Assembly (NCBI GenBank): GCA_011947345.1
Contig: JAAVTG010000672.1
Location: 124,001-188,000, forward strand
DNA: 64,000 nt
From: Phytophthora quininea
Taxonomy: Eukaryota > Oomycota > Peronosporomycetes > Peronosporales > Peronosporaceae
Reading direction: 5' to 3'
Below the pieces are notes generated by a model. The model did no database searches, had not been told where the DNA came from, and saw nothing but the letters and a program-made list of their open reading frames with translations. Shown here in pieces: positions 11,399 to 22,550 of this stretch (positions are counted from its first letter, which is position 1; every line of letters begins with the position of its first letter). The translations under genes and the position numbers were made by a program.

Positions 11399-14106
11399 TT
11401 AGGATAAGAATTCCGCTAATTGGTCAGCTAATACTCGACTTGGAACTGCCGGGTGCCATGAAAATGCCTCGTTAAATGCTGTGACGTTTCTTATCGGCGG
11501 CTGCCGTCGCATTTGAGCATACAAGTCTGGCGAATGATGAACTTTCACGACAAACTCTGCGCAGTCATATAATTTGTCGAAAAGGCCGCAGTCGATGAAG
11601 CTGTTGGGGTTGAACGCTTGAGAGACAGTGCTGGAGTTGCCCAGATACACGGGGATACTTCCAGCCAAGAACGGGTTGATCAGCTTCTCCGTGATGTATC
11701 CAGGAGCAGGAGAGTTCTCGAAGGCGATGACAAACTTGTAGCTCTGGAATATGTGGACAGCTTCGTCATTGTACCACGTAGAGTATCTCGACTTGGAACG
11801 TGTCGTGTTTGGTGGTCGTAAACTACCTGCACAGCTTCCAAGAGCATCAACGGGCTCCATGGCATTTAGTACGTCGAACATGTACTCGCGTTGAGGTCGG
11901 TCACAACGTGCATACAAGTAGGCACAGAACTTGCGGCCCAATGTCGATCCATTGTCCGGTGTCGACGAAAGTAAAGCAGCAGGGCTATGCTCCAAGCGTT
12001 CACCGAATGATAAACTCGCCACGGACACGTATAAATGCTTCTCTCGATCAACTTGGGATATTGTAGACAATAAACTCACTCGCTCATCCAGTCCTTGCGT
12101 GTCCGTTGCTTCTCCTGAGATCATCATGATTTTTGCCGAGCGTCCGACTCTGTCAGCAGAACCAGAGTAGTCGTTAATGAAGTGCTCAATATTTTTCTGG
12201 CAACCAGGCTTGCTAAGGGGTTCGCAGTCGGCATCGAGGACGGAAAACACAAAGACTTCTGGCATGACTTTGTAGTGGTCTTGCAAAACCTTTTCCGGAA
12301 TGACAAGCACCGGGCGATGTTCGTGCTCGAACACATCTTTGAAGAGGCTTTCCAGCACCACCGCTGAATATGCAGCTCCTGAAGAATACGCAACGACAAC
12401 GGGTGAAGCATTTAAGTCGGCGTTGAAAAGGTTGTATCCCCACAACTCCAGATAGGGCGATGCGAATGTTGCGGCTTCCCTGGTCTCTTGGTAGAGGCGC
12501 TGAAATTGTGACCGCAACACCGAGGCAATTTGCTGGCACATTAGCGCGTGAACATTGCCAACGAGGAGCTTTGCTTTAGAACATACTCTGGCGGAATAAT
12601 AGTTGAACGTCTCGACCGAGGGGAAGTAGGAAATCGTCACGCTAGCGTCGCTTTCAGAAGTAAAAGTACTCGATACTTGGAGGACACCAAGGTCATATAC
12701 GTCCGTGACAGACGTCTTAATCGTCAGAGGCAGCGTAAACTTTCGTTCAGCAGCTTGGGTCCGTCGATGCCACGTCGTCTTGTCGAACCCGTGGCAAAAC
12801 TCGCGCTGATTAAGCAGATTTTCATGAATGGAGCGGATCCCAAGAGGCGAAAGGTCTGCGAACGAAATGAGGCTGTTCCTGCAGTTCTGGATACGAAGAT
12901 TTGCGAACCGGACCGTGTGCTCGACGTGTACTTGGATCAGCAGCAGCCAGAGTGAAACACTGATGTCGTCCATTCCCAGTAGTCCTCTCAACCGTCCTGC
13001 ATTTCTCGCAATGAAGCTTGCACAATCCATCGACATGATATAGTGCGGACCAAATGCGAACGGAGGGAACGAGTTGATACGATATCTCTCCCGTGGCAAG
13101 TAGTAGCGATTTTTCACATCTCGAACCGGAACCTGTTTCCGACCAAGGATTTCATCCCATACCTGGCCGAAGTACAGCTTCTTGACCCGTCCAACCTCTT
13201 CCAAATAATCAACCAGACAGGTGACACGTAGATAAATATCGTCGTCTGCAATCATCACCAATGGGGTCTGCGTGAAGTTTTCAACTGCAAACCGTAAGAA
13301 CTCCTTCACCTTGTTTGTCAAGTCGGCGTACGAGTCGTTGCAGTCCAATTCGTCAGTTAACAAGTCTCCATATCTATGTTTTTCTAACCGGATAGCGTTC
13401 TGAAGTTGTTCTTGCTCGTACTCGCTCATGTAACGCAAATTTGGAGCGCAGCCCACAAAAACCACTTTTACTCGACGAGGAAGTTCACTCGCCCACGTAT
13501 CTCGAATCGCTTGTCGACGCGGGAAGTTCTCCACCACCGCGGTCTTAATACCAATGACAAGAAACGTGTCTTCTTCTCCATGTAGATTCAGTTTAATAGG
13601 GTCTAGCTTCATCCCCTCTGTAGTTGCCCATTCAATGAGTGCAACCTCTTTCGGAAGTTCCGTTTCCTCGCGAGCTCTCTCCATTTTGGCAGCAGCAAAT
13701 TCTTCAAACTCGTCTCCACTCACAATTGCGAGCTTGGTCTGTTCTGTCTTGTGGTAGCGAACTTTTCTGTCTGCGTCGGTGATGAAGCCCCTGGTCGTAT
13801 AATTTCCCCTCGGGAGACTGTCAAACACAAGCTTCGGGTCTGTCATGGGCGAGCACTTGATCCAGCCCCACTCAGCTCCACACAGAGAACTTTGTCTTGG
13901 TAGTGACGCAGATACCCCTCCATCGTCTTGATGCCCACTTCATAGCGAAATTCCACGGGCAAAGTCTCCACTGCGCCATCGCTCGGGTACATGAGGCGGA
14001 AGGCGGTAAGTGGGTCGTCGTCAACAGCCCCATGTGCATCGATTGACACAGAGGAAGCTGCAACTACCGAGAGATAACCACACAGGCAGAGCAAGAGTAA
14101 ACACAT
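11399..14106 (-). CDS. Fused GT31 galactosyltransferase-like and GT10 fucosyltransferase protein (copy C)
   Basis: A single long frame of 815 codons (13846-11399) preceded by its leader in another frame (MCLLLLCLCGYLSVVAA, ATG 14106). The two join at C4 13866-13869, where one more base restores the CVExxGxWxxC motif seen in the paralogues. Order: hydrophobic leader, Ig-like domain, GT31 domain (RRQAIRDTW, metal motif IADDDIYLRV, FADLSPLGIRSIH), about 200 residues of beta-rich linker also seen in copies A and G, then GT10 from about residue 639. The GT10 signature is clear: KFVIAFENS, GYITEKLINPFLAGSIPVYLG. GT31 enzymes commonly make Gal-beta-1,3 and GT10 enzymes add alpha-1,3/1,4-fucose, so one protein could perform two successive steps on a GlcNAc-ended glycan. 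That product is inference. The fusion itself is read directly from one uninterrupted frame. Confidence 0.85.
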
Positions 14107-14176
14107 GGGATCAAAGTAGTATCTTTGGCGACGCGTCGCTGGAAGATCGCAATGTTTGACAAGCATGACGTTTCGA

Positions 14177-15578
14177 CTACGACTCCAACAGGTCTTTGAC
14201 GAGGACTGGAGGCTGCCATCCCCATAGAATTCGATGGTAATTGTAGCACAACGGACGCTCTAGTATCAAGTTCTGATGGATCAAGCGGATCCCCAACGAC
14301 GACAAGTCTGCAAGTGATGTGAGGTTGTCTGTGCATGGCTGCATGCGGAGACTGCCGAAGACTGATGTGAACTGCAGATGCACTTGAACAGCCAGTAGCC
14401 ACAGTCCGATGCTCGTGTCGTCTTGGCCGTTGAGTGTCCCCAGTCTCTTGTAGTTCTTTGCGATGAATCGGACACAATCCACCGAAAGCAGGAAGTGCGG
14501 ACCAGCTGCATACAGAGGGAGCTGCTGAAGCGGGTAACTCTGTCTGGACGTGTAGTAGGGGTGTGTTGGGTCTCGGATCGGAGCGAGTGCAGAAGGGTGC
14601 AATAACTCCATCGATTCTCCGACATAAAGGCGATGGCGTGGTGCAAGCTCCTCTAGATCTGCTGCCACCTCATCGACGCGAGTGTAGACATCGTCGTCGA
14701 CGATCATGACGAACGTCGTCGTCGGAAATTCGGCCACGACCCACGCGAAGAAGCCGCTCACTTTGTCGGCTAGAAACGTGCGGCCGTCTTGACAGCCCAA
14801 TTCTTCAGTCAACAAGTCTCCATACACCTCTCGCTCCAAATTCACTGCAGCAGCCAACCGCTCTCGATCGATTCTAGACAAAATACGATTCAGATCGGGA
14901 GAACATCCGAGGAAAAAGACCTTTACGTTGCCAGGCAATGCGGATCTGTTGGCCCACGTCTCTCGAATTGCTTGGCGACGAGAAAAGTTCGTTAGCACCG
15001 CAGTCTTGACGCCGATCGCCAGGAAAGTGGTGTCCTCTTGATCGACTCTTGTCGTTGTACCTCTTGCATCTTGTTGCCGTGAGGTAGCCCACTGGAGAAT
15101 ATTTTGGTCCTGAGGAAACCCATTCTCCACGCGAATCTGCTCGATCCTCTTGTCGACGAGACCGCTAAACTCTGTATCAGCGACGATTTCAAACGAGATG
15201 ATGTCTGTCTCGTGCTGTCGACCAACTCTGTCCCCATTCGAGATGAACGCCCTCGCAGTGTGGCTGCCAACTCGGAGCTCGTTGAAAATGACCCTGGCCC
15301 CGATCATCGACGAACATCGCCTCAACTCTTCATCGATCTCGACACACGAGAGCCGAACGGTGCCGCTCTTTGAATTCATCCATCCGGTCCCGGGACGTGA
15401 CGGTAACGCCAAACTTGAACCGCAGTGGTTGGGATGTCACGTCTCCGTCGTGCGGATACGCGATCGAGATGTGGTCGACGGTGTCGTTGTCGCTGCCAAG
15501 TGCACTGCAGTTCCGACATGATAGAGCAGCGACAGCGATGCTGCACCGCCAGAGCACAAGACCCCACCACCTTACCAT
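14177..15578 (-). CDS. GT31 glycosyltransferase copy D
   Basis: The leader MVRWWGLVLWRCSIAVAAL (ATG 15578) and first half of the Ig-like domain lie in one frame; the remainder (411 codons) in another. The break is at the (GT)3 run read on the minus strand (plus 15342-15347); one more GT unit would give the conserved VCVEI motif. The rest is a full GT31 domain: FPQDQNILQWA linker, RRQAIRETW, IVDDDVYTRVDE, AAGPHFLLSVDC, LADLSSLGIRLIH, ending WGWQPP before the stop. It has no extra tail, like B and F. It lies head-to-tail behind copy C (71 bp from its stop to the leader ATG of C). Probably functional if the GT break is an artefact. Confidence 0.7.
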
Positions 15579-15703
15579 CGCGGGAAGATCGCTTCGAGCA
15601 GAAAGGATGGAAAATAGGTCTACCGACTCCCGTTGCGAGATGTCCATTCGTATATTGAGTTGGTGTCGTGAAGATTTCCACAGTATTACATTGCTGGTTG
15701 TAT

Positions 15704-16062
15704 CTAGCAAGTCCTTGGCTGATCAGGCTGCCAGCCTCACACCAAGCTATTAAAGTTGCGGCATAGCGAGCGGCCTTGAAGGAGGTTGTTGTGCATCGAG
15801 CGGATGCGCAACGGCGACAAGTCTGCGATTGACAGCAAGTTGTCTGCACGCGGACCCGACCGCAGACTTAGGAACGCCTCCGTGTACTTCATTCAATATC
15901 CATGTGGATCTTGAACTGCAGCGGTGTCAACACCACATCGCTATTTCTCGGGTGCAGTATACTCAATCTGAGGGCAGTGTCGTTGTCATTCCATAGTTCA
16001 CGTGGGAGAGCGTATATCTCGCCGGCCCAGAGCACACTCAGCAAGAAAATGATGCATGTCAT
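15704..16062 (-). pseudogene. GT31 copy E, internally deleted
   Basis: The N terminus is typical of the family (MTCIIFLLSVLWAGEIYAL, then a beta strand motif TPLQFKIHMDIE), but the sequence jumps directly, at about 15895, to the last 60 residues of a GT31 domain (RADNLLSIADLSPL, IRSMHNN, CRNFNSLV) in another frame. About 300 residues, including the whole metal-binding core, are absent. The Trp codon in the final VWGWQP motif is TGA. This copy cannot make an enzyme. An earlier ATG at 16110 overlaps the stop codon of copy F (TGATG). Confidence 0.75.
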
Positions 16063-16109
16063 TGCTAAAGATCGCGGCTCAAAAGATGGAGTGTACCGTC
16101 CTTTCGACA

Positions 16110-17457
16110 TCAGCTTTGGCTGAGCAAGACGCTCGCGATCGAGTTACGTAGCTGCCTTCCCCACACCTCTCGATCAAATCCTTGGCAAAATTGCTCTTCT
16201 TGAAGTAGATTGCTGTGAATCAATCGGATAGCTAGCGGAGACAAGTTGGCGAACGAGAGCAAGTCGTCTCGACAAGGTCTCGACCGCAGGATCGCGAATC
16301 GAGGCGTGGTCAGGGGATGCACTTGAATCGCAAGAAGCCACAGCCCGATACTGACGTCGTCATGTCCGCTGAGACTTCGCAGGCGTCGACGGTTCTTAGC
16401 GATGAATCGAGCACAGTCCATGGAGATTAATGTGTGCGGCCCAGCAGCGTACGGCGGGAACTCGCGCAGAGGATAACTCCACTTCGACGTGTAGTACTTA
16501 TTGGCTGCGTTTCGAACTGGAGACAGCGCGATGGTGTCCAATTCTCGGCTTGCTTCACTCAGATATACTCCAGTGCGTGGCAACGTCCTGGTCATCTCTA
16601 AAACTCCATCTACTCTTGTGTAAATGTCGTCATCTGCGATCATAACAAAGAAGGTCTGTGGGAGCTTCTTAGCCACCCACTCCAAGAAGCCGCTCACCTT
16701 CTCCGCTAGATACGCTCGTCCGTCTCGACACTTCAACTCCGTCGTCAACAGATCACCGTAGACGTGTTTTCCAGATCAATCGCAGCCTCAAAGCGGCTCC
16801 GATCGAGGTCCGAAAGCTCATCAAAAGCTGGCTTACATCCCAGGAAAAGCACCTCCACATCCACCGGCAGTAAATTCCTACTCGCCCACGTCTGTCGAAT
16901 CGCTTGACGGCGTGCAAAGTTCGTCAGGACTGCCGTCTTAACCCCAATCACCAGGAAGACGTCTCTGGTCTCCAGTGTCTCGCCTTGGTTTGGTGCTTTC
17001 TGTTGCTCTGCCCATTGAACAAGGTTATATTCCGGTGGGAACTTCTTTTCTTTCTCGTCATCTCCACGGCTTTAGCAACATGAGAATCAAAATCTTCTCT
17101 ACTGACAATCAGGAATGTAATTGCTGTCGCCTCGTGCACTTTGCCGCCGACATGTCCATCCCAGATAAAGGCGCGCGCTGTAAAGTTACCTGCTGGTAGA
17201 TTTGTGAACGCAATTCTAGTTCCTGCAACTGCTGAGCATTTTGTCGTTATAGTTGAGATTTCTACACAGACACGGCCGTGTTTGTACTGGGTCTTGAACT
17301 CCTCTAGCGCGTCCTTAGAATCGAGGGAGATGTCAAAGGTGAACCACAGCGGCAGTGTCGCCACCTCTCCGACCTTCGGGTAGAGCACGGAGAAGCGCGT
17401 CACGCTGTCGCTGACTGCGCAGCGTAGCAGGCACAGCAACAGCAGCAGTCGTATCAT
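16110..17457 (-). CDS. GT31 glycosyltransferase copy F
   Basis: Leader MIRLLLLLCLLRCAVSDS (ATG 17457; the open frame extends to 17556). Ig-like domain with RVCVEIS, then the linker, then GT31: IGVKTAVLTNF, RRQAIRQTW, IADDDIYTRVDG, AAGPHTLISMDC, FANLSPLAIRLIH. Two frame breaks, at the T4 runs 17045-17048 and 16767-16770 (A4 on the coding strand). One added A at each restores the linker pattern (VQWAEQQ) and the LEKHVYGDLL motif, respectively. It is divergent from the deubiquitinase gene with 86 bp between start codons. Probably functional if both breaks are artefacts. Confidence 0.7.
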
Positions 17458-17543
17458 TACTGTGAGGTTACGTTTTGAAGATGGCTTCAAGTTTTGGCAG
17501 TTACGTTTTATACCCCGACTCTGCTGGCTGAGCAATTGCGACC

Positions 17544-19481
17544 ATGGCGTCGGCAACGGAAGGCGACGATGTGATCATCATGTTCGGAGACTTCACGGTG
17601 GAGGAGACGCAGAGGGCGCTGCAGGACGGTACGTTGTCTGCCCTCCTTCCCCGTAGTGTAATCCCGTACTAACCACGTGGGTTACAGCCGCGTTGGACTC
17701 CTCCGAGCAAACCCCAAGACGCAAAAGAGCTGGGCCGAAGCATTGGGAGCCCCCAAGAACAAGAGTGTAGCCCCATGGGGTACAGCCACGACTGGGGTCG
17801 AGGCAAAGGAGACTAACCAGAAGAGATTACCCTTTGAGGACGCCATCCAGACGACATTGTCAACCCTGGAGGTGGCTGCCCCCGCCAAGGAGATGAAGAA
17901 GAGAGGGCTGGTAAACCAAGGCAACACTTGCTTCCAGAACGTCATCATGCAGTCCGTGCTGGCCTGTCCGCCGTTCCTTAAGTGAGTGGTTACGATGGGG
18001 TTATCTATTGCTTTGACTGACATGTTTTCCAGTCTTCTCGAGGAGATTTCGAGTATGACTGCTCCGACGACAGAGTTACTGGCTACAACCTCGACCTTTA
18101 AGGCGTGGAGACACATGGTCGCGTTTACGAGGGAGTTCGAAGAGCCCACATTGGCACAACGTGAGTGGAAGTAGAATACTTTTTGTAATCATTTTGTTGC
18201 TAATTCATTTCTGTATTGCAGTGCAATTGCAGGCTGCAAATGCTAATGACATGCACGGCAAAGTGCCCAAGGCGATTCGGATCAGTGGCTACTTTATGGA
18301 CGTGTTGAGTGCCTTCCAGAAGATGCGCGGCGAGCAGGAGGACGCGCTCGAGTTTTTAGAGTTCTTCTTGGAGTACCTGCATTCGGAGTACGAGAAGAGC
18401 GGGCTAGAGTTGCCAGAGTCGTGTGAGAGGCAGACGAAGCGCAGTGCTTCGATCCAAGCGTCCACCAAGCAGACGGTTGATGCTGCGCTTGAGAGTGCGC
18501 GAGGTTTCGATGATGGGTGGGCAGAAGTTGGCAAGAAAGGCAAGAGTAGTGTGCTGCGGAAGAATCCCGTCGATACCATTCGCTCGCCAATCAACTGGCT
18601 GTTCAAAGGTGCGCTGCGTTCGGAGCTCAAGATGAACGGCAGGAAGCAGAGCTCGATCACCGTCGAGCCGTTCCACTGCTTGCACTTGAACCTCGACTAC
18701 GAGTCTCAGGACCCGCCTTCCTTCGTCACGGGGACGAACGGATTGACAAAGCCGTTGACACAGCCGATCACAATCGAGGAAATGATCCGCAAGTCGTTTG
18801 AGATCGAGGTGATCGAAGACGCCAACCAGGTCCCCACGATGAAGAAGTTCACGACCATCGAATCGCTTCCTGTGGTGCTGACCCTGAGTGTAAAGCGCTT
18901 CACGTACCACCCAGAGCAGGGACCCGTCAAATTGCAGCAGTTTGTGAAGTATCCTCCGTTCCTGGAGTTCCCGACGCAGTTCATGTCGCCAACTTGTCGT
19001 GCTGAGAATGGCATGGACGTGGCTGGTGTTGGAGGCGACAGCGGACCAGGCTTTTCGGCCCCTCCGACGTATGAGCTCTTCGCTGTGGTGTCCCATTTGG
19101 GCAAGCTCATCGTTGGCGGCCACTACACGTGTGTGTCGCGACAACAAGGACCAGTGGTTCCGCTACGACGATGAGCACGTGACATCCATTTCGGAGGCCA
19201 CGGCGCTAAGTGAGACCGCATACTTACTGCTTTACATCCGAACAAACAGGAGACCTTCACCACCAGCTCCAACACCTCCGTCGCCGGGCTCTTCGTTTAT
19301 CAAGACAAAGAATGGCTCAAAGACCAAGACGAGCAATGGCCACGACAAGATCGCTGGTGGAAAGGTGTGGAAGCAGACTCCTGTCGCCCCAGCTCCAGTA
19401 CCTGGGAACCGTCCGATTCCAGGAATGTCGCCAAAGAATAAGTCGGGCGCTACACGGAAGCAGGGCAAGAAGAAGGCTTGA
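17544..19481 (+). CDS. USP10/Ubp3-like ubiquitin-specific protease, four exons
   Basis: Cysteine protease that removes ubiquitin. ATG 17544 (accATGG). Introns at 17629-17687, 17982-18032 and 18161-18221, all GT-AG, 51-61 nt; the first has a ctaac-type branch site. The catalytic Cys box is [12 protein letters not shown] in exon 2, the [16 protein letters not shown] block is in exon 4 and the His box is GGHYTCV followed by [12 protein letters not shown]. The closeness of the Cys box to LACPPF resembles USP10. A Lys-rich tail ends the protein. Two breaks: C4 at 17711-17714 in exon 2 and the (GT)n run at 19129-19136, between the catalytic His and the Trp/Asp region. Both fit loss of one repeat unit. 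It lies inside the GT31 cluster but has no obvious functional link with it. Confidence 0.85.
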
Positions 19482-19678
19482 GACAGGTAGAACGAGGTAG
19501 GTCAGGCGAGCAGTGGGCTCGATGTTGTCCTTTCACGCCGTAGATACATTGAATTCATCTAATGTGAACAGCAAACGGAGAAGCTGCAGTCGCAGACAAA
19601 TTCGTTCATGTGTCCTGGTGTTTCTATGGATTTGGTTCTCAAAAGGTCGGGGATCCGTGTCGACGTGTCAAGCATAGT

Positions 19679-21312
19679 ATGATGGCGGCTGGATGTCTGC
19701 TTGTGCTGTGGCTGTGCGCTGCAGGGATGGTTGGCGCTGCTGAAGATGGCGACCCACTGACAAGTCTCCGCATTGTGAGTCCTGTTGGTGGATCGGCGGT
19801 GACACTCCCGTTGTGGTTCGACTTTTGCTACAAGTGACAACCACTGAGGCCTTCGAGTCTTACTACAGAGACTTTCGGCTCTGTGTGGAGCTGAATGGGA
19901 AGTGGACGAGTTGCGAGACTTCTGGTGGTCCACCGACATTCGACAACTTACCTGAAGACAACTACACTGCTCGAGCTTTCGTTGCAGATAAGACAGCTAC
20001 TATTCGATACCATGAGAGTGACGAAGTGGAATTTGCCGTGTTGAACCCCCAAGCACGACGAGAATACCATGACAAGCTGTTGGAACAGAGTAGAGTGGAT
20101 CGTGGCTTTCCAAAAGACGTCGACATCGTCACCTGGGCAGAACAGCAGCAGCAAGACGCCGAAAGTAGAGCCCAAGCAGACCAGTTCTCCCACAAGGACT
20201 ATCTGCTAGTCATTGGGATTAAAACTGCGGTGGTGGCGAGCTTCCCGAGACGACAAGCAATTCGCGAGACCTGGGCGAGCCCAGCTACCCTTCCTGACGA
20301 TGTCAAAGTGCTCTTCTTGGCCGGCGAACCGAGCATGACGAGCTTTACAGACGTGGATCGAGAGAGAATTTTGCATGCAGTAAACCTGGAACGAACGATT
20401 TATGGAGACTTGCTAACTGAAGAGCTGGAGTGTATTGATTCTTATGGGCAATTAGCAGACAAAGTGAAATCGTTCATGCACTTGGCTGCTGTAGAGTTTC
20501 CTAACACCAAGTTCGTGATGCTGGCGGATGACGACATTTATCTAAGAGTTGACCAGTTGGCGGAATTTCTTCAGCTTAAAGCACCTCGAGAGAAACTATA
20601 TCTTGGCGAAGTGTGGGCGATGAAGTATGCTCCCAAGCAGAAGCCCGTTCGAGACCCGCAGAGCCAATATTTCTTGCCCGAAAGCAAATACCAGTTGAGG
20701 ACATTGTTGCCTTATGCATCTGGAGCTTTCTACGTGCTTTCAATGGACTGTATTCGTTTCGTTGCCAGGAATTATTGGCGTCTCCGAAGCTTGAACGGGT
20801 TAGAGGATGTGAGCACTGCGATATGGCTACTCCAGATGCAAGTACGAGTCAACCACGAGCCAACTTTTTCAACTATCCGTGACTATAACTTGTGTGAGAA
20901 CGAGCTGGTTTCATTCGCAGATTTGTCCACGCTTGGCGTTCGATCCATCCACGCCAACCTTGTCAATAATCGGAGTTTCTGCAATGGATTCCATCACGCA
21001 ACATGGCATCATTCAGCGAATGTACTTGCCGATGCTGTTGAGATGCTACAGAAGTACCCGAGTCAACAAGGTGGTGGATTGTCACTTCAACTAAGTGTTC
21101 TTACAAGTGGAGGACAGAATGAAGTGATCATCTCGACATCCGAAAGCGCTGGATTCAAGGTGGTTTTTAGTCCGGAAGAAGATGTCGATGACGTGATTCG
21201 GCGAGTCTGTGCACAAGTTCATCACAATTTTCCCCACAACGATCGAAGCTGCAAAGATCTGGGGCAAGAAATTCGTGGACAACTGCCACATGTATCACCA
21301 CACTACACCTAA
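19679..21312 (+). CDS. GT31 glycosyltransferase copy G, with C-terminal beta-rich tail
   Basis: Leader MMAAGCLLVLWLCAAGMVGA (ATG 19679). The frame breaks at T4 19823-19826, early in the Ig-like domain; one more T joins LPLWFDF to the following LLQVTTTEAF. From there a 499-codon frame is intact: LCVELNGKWTSC, PKDVDIVTWAEQQQ linker, RRQAIRETW, LADDDIYLRVDQ, ASGAFYVLSMDC, FADLSTLGVRSIH. After the GT31 domain is an extra tail of about 100 residues (LSLQLSVLTSGG, VIISTSESAGFKV, RRVCAQ) resembling the tail of copy A and the start of the GT31-GT10 linker in copy C. The stop codon (21310-21312) overlaps the stop of the convergent cysteine synthase gene. Confidence 0.8.
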
Positions 21313-22405
21313 ACTTTAGGGAAGGTAACTTCGCATACAAAATCCAACGTAGTACCTCGCTCAGTAGCAACCTTCTGTGGAAGCAGGTTATTCTCTCGCA
21401 GCCAATCCTCATTGTACAGCTTGCTGCCGTATCGAACGCCGCCGTCAGCGAGGATGGTCACGATGGTGCTGCCTGGTCCAAGTTTACGCGCCATTTTGAC
21501 AGCTCCGATCACGTTCAACGCACTGCTGGGACCAACGAAGACACCGTCGTTACGCAGCAAGAAGTAGGCCATGTCGACGATCTCCTGGTTGGTAGCAGTG
21601 ACGCCTGCATCGATGGTCGCTTCTTGGCAATTTCTGGTCACTCGAGCGAGTGCAGCGACACCTCAGCGATCGTTGACCCTGTGCCATCGGCACCATCTCG
21701 AATCCGTCCTTCATCGTGGACGTGCCTCTGTCGTTGTTGACGAACATGGAGATGCCTCTGGTCTCTTCTGGGTCGATTAGCCACACCTTGACGTTGGGGT
21801 TCTGCTGCTTCAGGAACTTGGACATGCCGGCGATGGAGCCGGACGTGCCGGCCGACGACACGAAGCCGTCGATATCTCCGTCCACCTGCCGCCAGATCTC
21901 CGGCGCTGTGCCTTCGTAGTGCGCTCGCATGTTGGCCAAGTTGTCGAACTGGTTGGGGCAAAAGGTGTTCGGCGTGTCTTGAGCGAGTCGTTGAGCGACG
22001 TGGAAGAAGTGGTTCTTGTCCAACATGGCCACGTGCGGCAGGACGTGCACTTGGGCGCCCATGGTCTTCATCATCTGCACTTTTCAATGGCAATGATGTC
22101 GGGCATCGTCAGCAGCGTCTTGTAGCCTCGAGACGCTCCCAGCAGAGCGAGCGAGACGCCCGTGCTACCCCCGTGGCTTCGATGATGGTGCCGCCAGGTT
22201 GCAACAGTCCCCGGTCTTCCGCGTCGAGGATGAGCGACTTGGCGACGCGGTCCTTGATGCTACCGCTCGGGTTCGTGTACTCGGCCTTGGCGAGGATCCT
22301 GCAGCCAGTGAGTCGGGACACGGACGACAGCTCCAACAGAGGCGTGTTGCCTACGGACGCCATGAGGTCGACAGTCGAGAAGCGCTTCGCCATGCTGTGA
22401 GTCAT
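21309..22405 (-). CDS. Cysteine synthase (O-acetylserine sulfhydrylase type), copy 1
   Basis: PLP-dependent beta-replacement enzyme making cysteine from O-acetylserine and sulfide. Start MTHSMAKRFSTVDLMAS (ATG 22405). The PLP lysine is in PSGSIKDRVAKS and the PLP phosphate-type loop in SSAGTSGSIAGM. The C terminus has GPSSALNVIGAVKMAR and LADGGVRYGSK. Breaks: C5 22168-22172 (in the substrate-binding loop EATGGSTG) and T4 22081-22084, both shared with copy 2; two more single-base losses around 21660-21690 (ggtc for ggatc, gagg for gaggg) are unique to this copy. Between the two shared sites a GT-AG pair could be mistaken for an intron, but it would remove the substrate loop. It is very close in sequence to the copy at 32.1 kb, in inverted orientation. 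Confidence 0.8.
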
Positions 22406-22550
22406 CGCTGTCTTCAACAATAGATCGGGTAACCCCGTAACCTCACGTAATCTGTCGTAACCCCCAAAATAGCACAGTCGTTACGTATTTTGCCTCCTGG
22501 CTCCTTCGTTGCAGTCCCCCTTCGTGCCTCTCCTCGCCACCTCTATAGCC

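Noticed and set aside
13846..14106. Programmed frameshifting as the cause of breaks in the GT31 copies
   Set aside because: Break positions differ between copies and the same kind of break occurs in unrelated genes, including RPL8.
22509..22550. Upstream start of the ArfGAP
   Set aside because: The first codon is TTG; the first ATG, at 22551, fits the family.
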